Notes: generated by a model from the letters alone, not told the origin. 64,000 nucleotides of DNA from Mycolicibacterium grossiae (GCF_008329645.1 NZ_CP043474.1:1922001-1986000); one strand, 5' to 3'; positions 11,160 to 19,515 are shown, numbered from the stretch's first letter. Program-made: numbers and translations.

Positions 11160-12658
11160 TCCGGCGGCGTCCCGGCCGCTGGCGGCTGCGCTCGCTGAGC
11201 AAGCGCCTGATGGTGGGCGTCTGCACGCTCGTCACCACCGTGGTGCTGGCCGTCGGTGCGCTGTCGATCGTCACGATGAACAGCTACGTGACCTCCGTCA
11301 GCGACGCCGACCTGCGGCACTCCCTCGCCGCGCTCGACCACGTCTACGACGAGCAGCGCCTCGACGCCGGCGCACGGGCCGGCCTGCTGACCGACTTCAC
11401 AGGTCAGGCGCCCGGGACGGTCATCGCGGTGACGCGTGGCGGCGTCGTCACGCGGTCGGCCGAATTCGACGACGACGGACCACGCCCCGCGCCGGAGGCG
11501 GCGATTCGCGCCCTCGAGTCGCTGCGGTGGACCGACGGCGCGCCGCGGACCGTCGACCTCGGCGACCTCGGCAGGCACCGGGTCGCGGGCCTCGACCGCG
11601 GGGACGGCACCCGCTTGATCTCGGCGGTCTCGCTGGAGAGCGCCGAGGCGGCGATCCTGCAGAAGATCGGCGCCGTCGCGCTCATCACGGCTCTCGCCGC
11701 GGCCGTCGCGGCGGTCGGCACCGTCCTGCTGGTCCGCCGCGAGCTGCGGCCGCTGCGGCGGGTGGCGGCCACCGCGGCGCGGGCCGCGCGGATCCCACTC
11801 GGCGACGAGGAACACCGCATCACAGCGCGCGTGCGCCGCTCGGACTCCGATCCGGACAACGAGGTCGGCATCGTCGGCGAGACGCTGAATCGACTACTGG
11901 CGAACGTGGATTCGGCGCTCGCCATGCGTGCCGAGGCCGACCGGAGGATGCGCCGCTTCCTCACCGACGCCAGCCACGAACTGCGGACACCGTTGGCGGC
12001 GATCTCCGGCTACGCCGAACTGACGCGGCAGGAGGCGGCCGCGCTGCCGCCCACCACCGAGTACGCGCTGGCGCGCATCGAGGCCGAGTCCCGCCGCATG
12101 AGCGCTCTCATCGGCGACATGCTCCTGCTGTCGCGTCTCGACGAAGGGCAGGGCCTGGACGTCGAGATCGTCGACGCGTGCAGTGTCGTGGCCGATGCGG
12201 TCAACGACGTCACGGTCACCGCAGCCGACCATCGGTTCGTGACCGACCTCCCCGACGATCCGGTGTGGGTGCGCGGCGACGGACCGCGGTTGCACCAGGT
12301 GCTGACCAACCTGCTCACCAATGCCCGCAACCACACTCCGGCGGGTACGACCGTGACCACGACGGTCCGGACCGGAGCCGACGGCGTCGAACTGTCGGTC
12401 GTCGACGACGGCCCGGGCATCGACCCGGAGATCGTGCCGCACCTCTTCGGCCGCTTCGTCCGCGCCAACAAGGCCCGTTCGCGCGAGGCCAACAGCACGG
12501 GCCTCGGTCTGGCGATCGTGTCGTCGATCGTCGAGGCGCACGGCGGCACCGTCTCGGTCGACTCGCGCCGCGGTCGCACCGAGTTCCTCGTCCGTCTCCC
12601 GGCCGCCGACCTCGACGCGGAGTTGCAGGACGCCGCATCGGATCTCGCGCGCGTTTGA
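11156..12658 (+). CDS. sensor histidine kinase
   Basis: A 500-residue membrane kinase. A first transmembrane segment (about residues 17-40) is followed by an extracellular sensor region of about 130 residues, a second transmembrane segment near 170-195, a HAMP linker, the dimerisation box DASHELRTPLAA with phospho-His274, and an HATPase domain with NLLTNARNHTP (N box), DDGPGI (G1) and STGLGLAI (G2). It starts at GTG 11156-11158, overlapping the regulator's stop. It should phosphorylate the adjacent OmpR-type regulator; the signal is not deducible. Its stop codon carries part of the csbD promoter. Confidence 0.93.
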   Translation: MIRRRPGRWRLRSLSKRLMVGVCTLVTTVVLAVGALSIVTMNSYVTSVSDADLRHSLAALDHVYDEQRLDAGARAGLLTDFTGQAPGTVIAVTRGGVVTRSAEFDDDGPRPAPEAAIRALESLRWTDGAPRTVDLGDLGRHRVAGLDRGDGTRLISAVSLESAEAAILQKIGAVALITALAAAVAAVGTVLLVRRELRPLRRVAATAARAARIPLGDEEHRITARVRRSDSDPDNEVGIVGETLNRLLANVDSALAMRAEADRRMRRFLTDASHELRTPLAAISGYAELTRQEAAALPPTTEYALARIEAESRRMSALIGDMLLLSRLDEGQGLDVEIVDACSVVADAVNDVTVTAADHRFVTDLPDDPVWVRGDGPRLHQVLTNLLTNARNHTPAGTTVTTTVRTGADGVELSVVDDGPGIDPEIVPHLFGRFVRANKARSREANSTGLGLAIVSSIVEAHGGTVSVDSRRGRTEFLVRLPAADLDAELQDAASDLARV

Positions 12659-12679
12659 AGACGCGACCCGAATGGGTAG
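12653..12679 (+). promoter_or_regulatory. SigF-type promoter of csbD
   Basis: GTTT (12653-12656), 17 bases, then GGGTAG (12674-12679) matches the mycobacterial SigF pattern GTTT-N15-17-GGGTA. The -35 element overlaps the last Val codon and stop of the histidine kinase. CsbD-like genes are general-stress genes in other bacteria, which agrees with this reading. Confidence 0.65.
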
Positions 12680-12712
12680 ATGCTTCACCACCTGAAACGA
12701 AAGGGAACCACC

Positions 12713-12943
12713 ATGAGCGACAGCGGACCCGAGAACGCCGTCAAGGGCATCGTCGAGGACGTCAAGGGCAAGGCCAAGGAGGTCATCGGCACGGTCACCG
12801 ACCGTGACGACCTTCGCGAGGAAGGCCGCGCGCAGCAGGACAAGGCCGACGCGCAGCGCGACGTCGCCCAGAAGGAAGGCGAGGCCGACGCCGCACGCGC
12901 CGCTGCCAGTGCCGCCGAAGCGCGGCAGAAGGCTGCCGAGTAA
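12713..12943 (+). CDS. CsbD-like general stress protein
   Basis: A 76-residue, highly charged, soluble protein: an N-terminal CsbD segment (NAVKGIVEDVKGKAKEVIG, roughly residues 6-24) and an Ala/Glu/Lys/Gln-rich helical tail with no cysteine or tryptophan. The ATG at 12713 follows AAAGGGAA at the right distance; a longer frame from 12680 would lack a site. Preceded by a SigF-type promoter and followed by a strong hairpin terminator, so it is a single-gene unit. Related mycobacterial proteins were described as microaggregate-binding; the molecular function is unknown. Confidence 0.85.
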   Translation: MSDSGPENAVKGIVEDVKGKAKEVIGTVTDRDDLREEGRAQQDKADAQRDVAQKEGEADAARAAASAAEARQKAAE

Positions 12944-12961
12944 GACGCAGTAACCCAACAA

Positions 12962-12993
12962 CGCCGCGGCCGGAAATCATTCCGGCCGCGGCG
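12962..12993. terminator. strong hairpin terminator
   Basis: CGCCGCGGCCGGAA (12962-12975) and its exact complement (12980-12993) form a perfect 14-pair stem with loop atca. It lies between the convergent csbD and GH15 genes and can serve both directions. There is no T-tract, as is usual in mycobacteria. Confidence 0.8.
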
Positions 12994-13042
12994 TCGTCGT
13001 GTGCCGCAGAGTCAGCCCAGCGGCGTCAGCGGGCCTGCCCAA

Positions 13043-14902
13043 TCACCCACGGCGCGAACCCATTGCGCGGGTCAGGCGGTGACCACTGGCGATGACCCCG
13101 ATGTGGCTGAACGCTTGCGGAAAGTTGCCGAGGAACGAGCCGTCGCGCGGGTCGATCTCCTCGCTGAGCAGGCCGACGTGGTTGGCGCGTGCGCACAGCG
13201 AGTCGTATAGCGACAACGCTTCGTCTATGCGGCCCTGCCCGGTCAGGTTGTCCACCAACCAGAACGAGCACAGCAGGAACGCGCCCTCAGGACCGGCGAG
13301 CCCGTCGGAGGACACGTCGTGCCGGTAGCGGTAGAGCAGGCCATCGCCGGCGTCGAGGTCGCGTCGGACCGCCTCGACGGTGGCGATCATCCGCGGATCG
13401 GTGAAGTCGACGACGCGCCGCAGCGGCAGGGCGAGCAGTGCGCCGTCGAGACCGCCGCGGTGCGAACCGTCGCCGGACAGCTGTTCGGTGAACGTGCCCC
13501 GCTCGGCATCCCAGGCGCCGTGGTCGAGCGCGTAGCCGATCTCCTTCACCGAGCGCCGCCACCGCTCGACCGAGGACGTACGGCCGGTGGCCTCGGCGAT
13601 GCGCAGCGCGCGGTCGACCGCCACCTGACACATCGCCACCGAGTAGGTGAAGGGACGACCGGTGTCCCGGATCTCCCAGATGCCGTGGTCGGGTGACCGC
13701 CACTGGGCCGCGGCCGCGTCGGCGAGTCCTGCGAGGATGGACCACAGGTGGTCGTCGACGTGACCGCCGGCCCGCACCCACTGGTAGGCGACGTCGAGCA
13801 GTTCGCCGTAGACGTCGTGCTGGGTCTGACCGGCAGCTCCGTTTCCCCACCGCACCGGTGCGCTGTCGCGCCAGCCGGACAGCGTCGGGTCGGTGTGCTC
13901 CGCGGGCGGCTGTCCGCCGTCGAGTGCGTACATGATCGACGGGCCGCCGTCGCGTTCGGCGCAGCCCAGCGTCCAGGCGAGGAAGGCGTCCGCCTCGCTG
14001 GTCAGCCCGATGCGGCGTAATGAGTACGTCGAGAACGCGGCGTCGCGGACCCACGTGTAGCGGTAGTCCCAATTGCGTTCGCCGCCTACCCATTCCGGCA
14101 GCGATGACGTCGCGGCAGCCATGATTCCGCCGGTGGAGGAGTGGTCGAGGAGCTTCAGCGTCAGCGCCGAGCGGCGGACGAGATGCCGCTGCGGACCCTC
14201 GTAGTCGATGTGGGTGGCCCACTGCCGCCACGCCCGTTCGGTGCGGGCCAGGAGCGTGGCCGTCGGGGTGCCGACCTCGATCCGACGCTCGGGCGCCCAC
14301 ACCAGGGACGTCTCGTAGGTCTGGCCGGCCCGCAGCGTCACCGTCGCCGCCAGCGTCCCGTCGCCGTCGTCGTGCAACGGATGCGAGGACCGCAACCGCA
14401 GGGGCAGGACCGGGTGGTCGGGTGACGCGATGGTCCAGTCCCCGCCGTGCCGGCCGAATCGCCCGTGGCGCGGGGTGAAGGCGATGCGCAGCCGCACGGA
14501 GCCCGACACGACTCGGGCCACGCGCACGAGCTGGCCACGGGCCGCGGTGCCGAGTTCGGTCAGGTCGGCACCCGAGCGCAGCGCCTGGAAGTCGGTGACC
14601 TCGACGGTGCCGCCGGCGCCGCTCAACGTGGTGATCACCACGGCGGTGTCGTCGACGTAGCGCTGCTCACCGCCGCTCAGTCCTTCCGGGGCGATGCTCC
14701 AGGATCCGCCGCGACGTGCGTCGAGGAGACCGGCGAAGAGCGGCGGCGCGTCGAACCGAGGTACGCACAGCCAGGGCAGCGCGCCGTCGCGCCGGACCAG
14801 GGCGCACGTGCTGCCGTCCCCGAGCACTGCGTGGTCGGAGATCGGCAGCTGGCCGTCGCGCGGTCCGAAGGGGCGGGTGGGAGGCACTCCGTAAGCGGTC
14901 AT
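13043..14902 (-). CDS. glycoside hydrolase family 15 (trehalase/glucoamylase-like)
   Basis: A 619-residue cytoplasmic protein with the two-part architecture of bacterial GH15: an N-terminal beta-sandwich (to about residue 230) and an (alpha/alpha)6 catalytic barrel. NWDYRYTWVRDA near residue 277 and the C-terminal LSEEIDPRDGSFLGNFPQAFSH are the family's substrate-site and catalytic-glutamate segments. Mycobacterial members include trehalases as well as enzymes of unknown substrate, so trehalose or short alpha-glucans are the likely targets. ATG 14902 is ten bases after the exported-protein gene on the same strand, suggesting co-transcription. No signal peptide. Confidence 0.85.
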   Translation of the reverse strand: MTAYGVPPTRPFGPRDGQLPISDHAVLGDGSTCALVRRDGALPWLCVPRFDAPPLFAGLLDARRGGSWSIAPEGLSGGEQRYVDDTAVVITTLSGAGGTVEVTDFQALRSGADLTELGTAARGQLVRVARVVSGSVRLRIAFTPRHGRFGRHGGDWTIASPDHPVLPLRLRSSHPLHDDGDGTLAATVTLRAGQTYETSLVWAPERRIEVGTPTATLLARTERAWRQWATHIDYEGPQRHLVRRSALTLKLLDHSSTGGIMAAATSSLPEWVGGERNWDYRYTWVRDAAFSTYSLRRIGLTSEADAFLAWTLGCAERDGGPSIMYALDGGQPPAEHTDPTLSGWRDSAPVRWGNGAAGQTQHDVYGELLDVAYQWVRAGGHVDDHLWSILAGLADAAAAQWRSPDHGIWEIRDTGRPFTYSVAMCQVAVDRALRIAEATGRTSSVERWRRSVKEIGYALDHGAWDAERGTFTEQLSGDGSHRGGLDGALLALPLRRVVDFTDPRMIATVEAVRRDLDAGDGLLYRYRHDVSSDGLAGPEGAFLLCSFWLVDNLTGQGRIDEALSLYDSLCARANHVGLLSEEIDPRDGSFLGNFPQAFSHIGVIASGHRLTRAMGSRRG

Positions 14903-14912
14903 CGCGACCGGC

Positions 14913-15224
14913 TCAGCACTGCACGCCGACGTGCACGACGGTGACCGTGGGCGCGAACGGCAGCGCCGGTCGCAGGCCGCCGGACGGCTGTTCGCGCACC
15001 TGCACCGGGCGCACGGAACTGACGCTGCATTCGCTCAGCGAGCCGGTGCCCACCTTGTTGACGACGACGCGGTTGCCCTCCGCCTGCAGGCGGGCGATGG
15101 TGTCCGCGGCCGACGATCCGGTGGGTGCGGCCACAGCGGTGGGTCCACACGTGAGCGCGATCACCATGGCGGCCGCCCCCGAGAGGGCGAATGTGCCGAG
15201 CCGTTGTGCGCGTGAGGCTTTCAT
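14913..15224 (-). CDS. small exported protein (PASTA-like)
   Basis: 103 residues with a Sec signal peptide (basic start MKASRAQR, hydrophobic core, AVAAP cleavage site near residue 33). The mature part, with ADTIARLQAEGNRVVVNKVG and two cysteines (SECSV and the terminal QC), resembles a single PASTA-type repeat, a kind found in several mycobacterial exported proteins. TACCGT at 15232-15237 is seven bases before ATG 15224, a leaderless pattern. It precedes the GH15 gene by ten bases. Function unknown. Confidence 0.65.
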   Translation of the reverse strand: MKASRAQRLGTFALSGAAAMVIALTCGPTAVAAPTGSSAADTIARLQAEGNRVVVNKVGTGSLSECSVSSVRPVQVREQPSGGLRPALPFAPTVTVVHVGVQC

Positions 15225-15326
15225 GATTCCAACGGTAGGGACGCCGTGCCGCGACGACCACGCCGCGCGGCGGTCTCATAGCGATTCCATGGACTTATGC
15301 GTTGTCTATGAGGACCTTTGGCGACC

Positions 15327-15353
15327 GTTTCCGGTGGCCGGAATCTCGGGTAC
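15327..15353 (+). promoter_or_regulatory. SigF-type promoter of the tandem exported peptides
   Basis: GTTT (15327-15330), 17 bases, then GGGTAC (15348-15353), the same pattern as upstream of csbD. It lies about 78 bases before the first peptide's ATG, leaving a leader of about 70 bases. Confidence 0.6.
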
Positions 15354-15430
15354 ATCTGGAGTGACCCGCTCAGAGCGGACAACCAAAACCAGCCAGACAC
15401 AACGGATCTGGACCGAAGGAAAGGTACACC

Positions 15431-15658
15431 ATGAAGATCAAGGCTCTCGGAATCCCATTCGTCGCCGCCGCGGGCATGGCGTTCGCCCTCGTCGCCGCAC
15501 CCGCCGCTGCCGCCGTGGACCCCTGCCGCACCGCGGTCTCGTCCTCGCGCTGCCTCGGCCCGCAGGGCGTCGACGGGTTCATGGTCCCCAGCCCGAACGC
15601 CGGCGCCCAGAACGGTCCCTACGGGCCGTGGGGCTCGGTCCCGCCGATCGGTCGCTGA
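15431..15658 (+). CDS. small exported cysteine-pair peptide, copy 1
   Basis: 75 residues: a signal peptide (MKIKALG start, hydrophobic core, APAAAA cleavage region near residue 28) and a mature peptide of about 46 residues. VDPCRTAVSSSRCLGPQG holds two cysteines separated by eight residues (CX8C), likely a disulfide loop, and the end NGPYGPWGSVPPIG is rich in Gly, Pro and aromatics. The ATG follows GAAGGAAAGG. It is a clear paralogue of the next gene, 44 bases downstream. No family name is recognised; extracytoplasmic location is inferred from the signal peptide. Confidence 0.75.
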   Translation: MKIKALGIPFVAAAGMAFALVAAPAAAAVDPCRTAVSSSRCLGPQGVDGFMVPSPNAGAQNGPYGPWGSVPPIGR

Positions 15659-15702
15659 GCGACCCCCGCCATCCACCACGATACGAAGGAAGTGCATTGA
15701 CC

Positions 15703-15933
15703 ATGTCTCTCAAGCTCATCGGCATCCCGTTCATCGCTGCGGCCGGCGTGGCCGTCGGACTCGCCGTCACCCCGGTCGCCGACGCGTCCGTCGACCCGTG
15801 CCGTAGTGCCGTCTCGACGTCGCGCTGCCTGGGTCCCCAGGGCATCGACGGCTTCCAGGTACCCAGCTCCGGTGGCGGCGGCGCGCAGAACGGTCCGTAC
15901 GGATCGTGGGGCGCCATCCCGCCGATCGGCTGA
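15703..15933 (+). CDS. small exported cysteine-pair peptide, copy 2
   Basis: 76 residues, same layout as copy 1: signal peptide MSLKLIGIPF..., cleavage near residue 28, mature CX8C loop (PCRSAVSTSRC), the shared LGPQGIDGF segment, a Gly-rich linker and NGPYGSWGAIPPIG. The copies match closely in the mature part and less in the signal peptide, as expected if the secreted part is under selection. GAAGGAA at 15685-15691 is 11 bases from ATG 15703 but only five from an in-frame TTG at 15697, so TTG (two residues longer) may be the real start. Followed by a hairpin. Confidence 0.75.
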   Translation: MSLKLIGIPFIAAAGVAVGLAVTPVADASVDPCRSAVSTSRCLGPQGIDGFQVPSSGGGGAQNGPYGSWGAIPPIG

Positions 15934-15945
15934 TCGCCGAGCACA

Positions 15946-15973
15946 CGTGGCCGAGGTCTCGACCTCGGCCACG
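15946..15973 (+). terminator. hairpin terminator after the peptide pair
   Basis: CGTGGCCGAGGTC (15946-15958) pairs perfectly with GACCTCGGCCACG (15961-15973), a near-continuous palindrome with a tight central turn. It ends the two-peptide unit before the DUF1275 gene. Confidence 0.65.
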
Positions 15974-16007
15974 AGTCGTGTCCGCCCCCTGACCACCGAG
16001 GACTTCC

Positions 16008-16745
16008 ATGCCCGACAAAGGCTTCCCGGCCGACCCGAGGACGCGGTTCCGCTTCGCGGTCGCGCTGGCCACCATCGCCGGCATCGCCGACGCGATCGGC
16101 TTCATGCAGTATTCGCAGCTGTTCATGTCCTTCATGAGTGGCAACACCACCCGGATGGGCGAGGCCGCCAGCTCAGCCGACTGGGTGGGCGTCGCGCGCT
16201 TCGGCACCGTCATCGCCGTCTTCTGCTTCGGCGCGTTCGCCGGCACGCTCATCGCCGCGTGGTCGGGGCGGTGGCGACTCCCCGCGCTCCTGCTCACCCA
16301 GGCGACGCTGCTGCTCACCGGCATCCTGATTCCGCACGGCCCCGAGGCGGTCCCGTGGCACGTCTACCCGATCGTGCTGGCCCTCGGGCTGCAGAACGCG
16401 ACTCTGCAGGACGAGTCGGGGCGCAGCCTGGCCCTCACCTACGTCACCGGCTCCATCGTGCGGTTCGGGGCCGGTCTGGCCAACATGCTGCTGCACAAGC
16501 CGTCGCCGTCGTTCTGGATCCAGGGCCCGCTGTGGGCCGGCCTCGCCGGCGGCGCGGTGATCGGCGGCGTCCTGCAGCGGGCGTTCGGCGAGGCGGCCTT
16601 CGCCGTCCCCGCCACCTTCCTGCTGACGCTCGCGGTGATGGCGCTGCTGCTGACCATCAGGCACCCGACCAACGACCTCGTCACCAGTGCGCATGCGCCG
16701 CAACCGGATGCGCATCCCGAGGCGAAGCCGACCGTCTCGGTGTGA
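16008..16745 (+). CDS. YoaK family (DUF1275) membrane protein
   Basis: 245 residues with six or seven predicted membrane spans. The N-terminal GIADAIGFMQYSQLFMSFMSGNTT matches the DUF1275 signature (aDa-sf...SGNtt), and the QNATLQ and TYVTGSIVRFG segments recur in the family. Members are found across bacteria and have no firmly assigned function. The ATG at 16008 follows GAGGA eight bases upstream. It is separated from the peptides by a hairpin and ends five bases before the convergent xthA gene. Confidence 0.82.
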   Translation: MPDKGFPADPRTRFRFAVALATIAGIADAIGFMQYSQLFMSFMSGNTTRMGEAASSADWVGVARFGTVIAVFCFGAFAGTLIAAWSGRWRLPALLLTQATLLLTGILIPHGPEAVPWHVYPIVLALGLQNATLQDESGRSLALTYVTGSIVRFGAGLANMLLHKPSPSFWIQGPLWAGLAGGAVIGGVLQRAFGEAAFAVPATFLLTLAVMALLLTIRHPTNDLVTSAHAPQPDAHPEAKPTVSV

Positions 16746-16750
16746 GTTCC

Positions 16751-17545
16751 TCAGGTGAGGTCGACGAGGACCGGCGCGTGGTCGCTGGGCGGCGGGGTGC
16801 CCTTCTTGCCCGGCTTGCGTTCGGCGCGCACGATCTCGGCGTGCCCGACCCGCTCGGCCAGTGCGGGGGAGCCGAGCACGAAGTCGATCCGCATGCCCTC
16901 GCGCCGAGGGAAGCGCAGCTGGGTGTAGTCCCAGTAGGTGAAGTTCTCCGGACCGGGCGCGAAGGGCCGCACCACGTCGGGGAATTCGGCCTCGATGGCG
17001 CGGAACGCCGCGCGCTCGGGCTCGGTCACGTGGGTGCTGTGCCGGAACACCTCGATGTCCCAGACGTCCTCGTCGGTCGGCGCGATGTTCCAGTCGCCGA
17101 CCAGCGCGATCTGCGCGCGCGGATCCTCGGCGAGCCACCCGGACGCCGTGCGCCGCAGCGCGGCGAGCCAGTCGAGCTTGTAGGCGTAGTGCGGGGAGTC
17201 GACGGTGCGGCCGTTGGGCACGTACAGGCTCCACACCCGCACGCCGTCGCACGTGGCGCCGAGCGCGCGCGCCTCGGAGGCCTCCTCCCACGTCGGCTGC
17301 CCGTCGAAACCGACCGCGACGTCGGTGATCCCGACGCGCGAGGCGATCGCCACGCCGTTCCACTGGCTGGACCCGGTGTGCACGACCTCGTAGCCCAGCG
17401 AGGCGAAGGGCAGCGTCGGGAACTGCTCGTCCTTGCACTTCGTCTCCTGCATGGCCAGGACGTCGACGTCGGCGCGCTCCAACCAGGAGGTGACGCGGTC
17501 GATGCGCGAACGGATGGAGTTCACGTTCCACGTGGCCAGGCGCAT
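16751..17545 (-). CDS. xthA: exodeoxyribonuclease III (AP endonuclease) XthA
   Basis: 264 residues of the endonuclease/exonuclease/phosphatase fold. RLATWNVNSIRSR at the N-terminus, the metal ligand Glu in AMQETKCKD, GDWNIAPTDEDVWD, and the C-terminal catalytic SDHAPVLVDL are all present. It cleaves 5' to abasic sites and trims 3' ends in base-excision repair. Located two to three bases after the GNAT gene on the same strand, in the order def-GNAT-xthA that I recall for M. tuberculosis Rv0429c-Rv0427c. Complete length for the family. Confidence 0.94.
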   Translation of the reverse strand: MRLATWNVNSIRSRIDRVTSWLERADVDVLAMQETKCKDEQFPTLPFASLGYEVVHTGSSQWNGVAIASRVGITDVAVGFDGQPTWEEASEARALGATCDGVRVWSLYVPNGRTVDSPHYAYKLDWLAALRRTASGWLAEDPRAQIALVGDWNIAPTDEDVWDIEVFRHSTHVTEPERAAFRAIEAEFPDVVRPFAPGPENFTYWDYTQLRFPRREGMRIDFVLGSPALAERVGHAEIVRAERKPGKKGTPPPSDHAPVLVDLT

Positions 17546-17548
17546 CGG

Positions 17549-18439
17549 TCAGAGCCTACGGGCGTCGACGTAGCGGCTGCCGTGTTGGGTGCGGAAGCCC
17601 ATGGCCGCGTAGAGCCTCAGTGCGGCCGCGTTGTCGTCGAGCACCTGCACGTACGCGCGGGTCGCGCCGTGGCCGGCACCCCAGGCGAGCAGGGCGTCGC
17701 AGATGGCCCGGCCGTGCCCGCCGCGCCGGGCGGACTCGACCACGTGCACCGCCGACAGGCCCACCCAGCGGGTGCCGTCGGGAGCCGAGGTGACCGCGCC
17801 GCGCGCCGCGGCGACGCCCTCGATCGTCGCGAAGGCGACGACGCCGTCGACGACGGCCGTCAGCACCTCGTCCGGCACGGCGCGCGGGTCGACCGACCGC
17901 CAGTTCTCGTCGGGGGCGTTGGTGATGACGACCGAGACCGCCGGCGGGCCGGGCGCGACGTCGGCCACCAGCACGGCGTTCGCGCCGTCGGCGGGGACGT
18001 CCGGGCGTAGCCGCAACAGTCGGTCGGGTGCCGCGAGCAGCGGGGTGACGCCGCGCGCGCCGTACCAGTCGACGATCGCGGGCACCGTCGCCGGCGACGC
18101 CCATGCCTCGACCGGGACCGCCGAGTTGGCGCGACGGGTGTGGCCGTCGCCGAAGCGCAGGAACCAGCCGTCCAGCCAGACGTGCTCGGTCCCGGGCCAG
18201 GCCAGCGCGGCGGCGTGCTCGAGGTTGCGGATCTGCGACGTGCGCACCGGCATTTCCGGGATGACGCGCACCGCCAGCACGTCGTCGGCCGCCACCTCCA
18301 CCAGGTCGCCGTGCCGGGTGCGGACACCGACCGTCGCGTCGGCGCGCTCGACGTGCCCGACGACGTCGGTGTGCGGCGGCACCTCGCCCTCGGGCAGCCG
18401 GTAGCGCAGGCTCACCCGGGATCCGAGCGGCGGCAGCAT
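17549..18439 (-). CDS. GNAT-family N-acetyltransferase with N-terminal SH3-like extension
   Basis: 296 residues. The first 60 or so form a small basic beta-rich domain (LGSRVSLRYRLPEG...), and the C-terminal 110 residues are a GNAT fold: the acetyl-CoA loop VVESARRGGHGRAICDALL (R/Q-x-x-G-x-G/A) and YVQVLDDNAAALRLYAAMGF. The acceptor substrate is unknown; the M. tuberculosis counterpart (Rv0428c) is also uncharacterised as far as I recall. ATG 18437-18439 lies two bases after the def stop. Deformylase and acetyltransferase adjacency hints at protein N-terminal processing, but this is inference. Confidence 0.85.
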   Translation of the reverse strand: MLPPLGSRVSLRYRLPEGEVPPHTDVVGHVERADATVGVRTRHGDLVEVAADDVLAVRVIPEMPVRTSQIRNLEHAAALAWPGTEHVWLDGWFLRFGDGHTRRANSAVPVEAWASPATVPAIVDWYGARGVTPLLAAPDRLLRLRPDVPADGANAVLVADVAPGPPAVSVVITNAPDENWRSVDPRAVPDEVLTAVVDGVVAFATIEGVAAARGAVTSAPDGTRWVGLSAVHVVESARRGGHGRAICDALLAWGAGHGATRAYVQVLDDNAAALRLYAAMGFRTQHGSRYVDARRL

Positions 18440-18441
18440 CG

Positions 18442-19035
18442 CTAGTGGCCGAACGGGTCGGGATCCTCGCCCGGCATCCAGGTGTGCCCGGGCACACCCC
18501 AGCCGTGCGACTTGACGGCGCGCTTGGCGGCGCGGGCGTGCCTGCCGATCAGCCGGTCGAGGTAGAGGAAGCCGTCGAGGTGGCCGGTCTCGTGCTGCAG
18601 CATGCGGGCGAACAGGCCGTTGCCCTCCAGCGTGATGGGCGTGCCGTCGCCGTCGAGCCCGGTGACGCGCGCCCAGGTGGCGCGCCCCGTCGGGAACGAC
18701 TCGCCGGGCACCGACAGGCAGCCCTCGTCGTCGTCGTCCGGATCGGGCATCGTCTCGGGGACCTCGGAGGTCTCCAGGACCGGGTTCACCACCACGCCGC
18801 GGCGGCGCAGCGTCTTGCCGCGGTCGTCGGCGCAGTCGTAGACGAAGACGCGCGTCGCCACTCCGATCTGGTTGGCGGCCAAGCCCACTCCGTGGGCGGC
18901 ATCCATCGTGTCGAAGAGGTCGGTGATGAGCGAGGCGAGGTCCGCCGGCAGCGAACCATCGGCGCCGACGGGCACCGGGGTGGTCGCGGTGTGCAGGACG
19001 GGATCTCCCACGATGCGGATCGGGACGACGGCCAT
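18442..19035 (-). CDS. def: peptide deformylase
   Basis: 197 residues with all three deformylase motifs: [18 protein letters not shown] (cysteine metal ligand) and QHETGHLDG (HExxH metal site and catalytic Glu). It removes the formyl group from nascent proteins. It carries the acidic insertion PDPDDDDEG before motif 2 and the extended C-terminus typical of mycobacterial enzymes. TAGCAT lies eight bases before ATG 19035, so transcription may be nearly leaderless. First gene of the leftward def-GNAT-xthA unit. Confidence 0.95.
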   Translation of the reverse strand: MAVVPIRIVGDPVLHTATTPVPVGADGSLPADLASLITDLFDTMDAAHGVGLAANQIGVATRVFVYDCADDRGKTLRRRGVVVNPVLETSEVPETMPDPDDDDEGCLSVPGESFPTGRATWARVTGLDGDGTPITLEGNGLFARMLQHETGHLDGFLYLDRLIGRHARAAKRAVKSHGWGVPGHTWMPGEDPDPFGH

Positions 19036-19093
19036 GGGAGGAAATGCTAGTGAGCCGGTACCGGCGATCCGACTCGCGGGTGATGATCACGGC

Positions 19094-19116
19094 TCAATCA
19101 CGAACCCCGTGGTTGA
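19094..19116. promoter_or_regulatory. inverted repeat between def and the DUF3263 gene
   Basis: TCAATCACG and CGTGGTTGA are nine-base arms with one mismatch around aaccc, in the divergent gap between def and the DUF3263 gene. Symmetry and position suggest an operator; no regulator is assigned. Confidence 0.35.
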
Positions 19117-19179
19117 ATATCGCCGAACCAGAGGAAATCCAGTCCTCGGCAGCCACTGCGGAAGGGTCCCCAGAGCGAA

Positions 19180-19488
19180 ATGGACGGCGCCATCGCACGG
19201 ACTGATCAGTCCGGAGACGACTCTGCGCTCACCGATGGTCTGACCCGCCGCGAACACGACATCCTGGCCTTCGAACGGCAGTGGTGGAAGTACGCGGGCT
19301 CCAAGGAAGACGCCATCAAGGAGCTGTTCTCCATGTCGGCCACGCGGTACTACCAGGTGCTCAACGCGCTGGTGGACCGCCCCGAGGCACTCGCGGTGGA
19401 CCCGATGCTCGTGAAGCGGCTGCGCCGCCTGCGCGCCAGTCGGCAGAAGGCGCGGGCCGCTCGCAAGCTGGGTTTCGACCTCACCTGA
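19180..19488 (+). CDS. DUF3263 protein
   Basis: 102 residues, soluble and basic. TRREHDILAFERQWWKYAGSKEDAIKELFSMSATRYYQVLNALVDRPEAL is covered by the DUF3263 domain (quoted here only by its ends: TRREHDILAF... and ...LNALVDRP); the helical pattern with an RYYQ segment resembles a small helix-turn-helix, so DNA binding is possible. The C-terminus is Arg/Lys-rich. Position upstream of virR matches Rv0430. Function not established. Confidence 0.8.
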   Translation: MDGAIARTDQSGDDSALTDGLTRREHDILAFERQWWKYAGSKEDAIKELFSMSATRYYQVLNALVDRPEALAVDPMLVKRLRRLRASRQKARAARKLGFDLT

Positions 19489-19515
19489 GCTTTTCGCGCC
19501 ACGCGGACCGACGAA

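Noticed and set aside
15697..15702. TTG as the certain start of exported peptide copy 2
   Set aside because: The ribosome-binding site spacing favours it, but copy 1 starts with ATG at the aligned position, so I kept ATG 15703 and noted the alternative.
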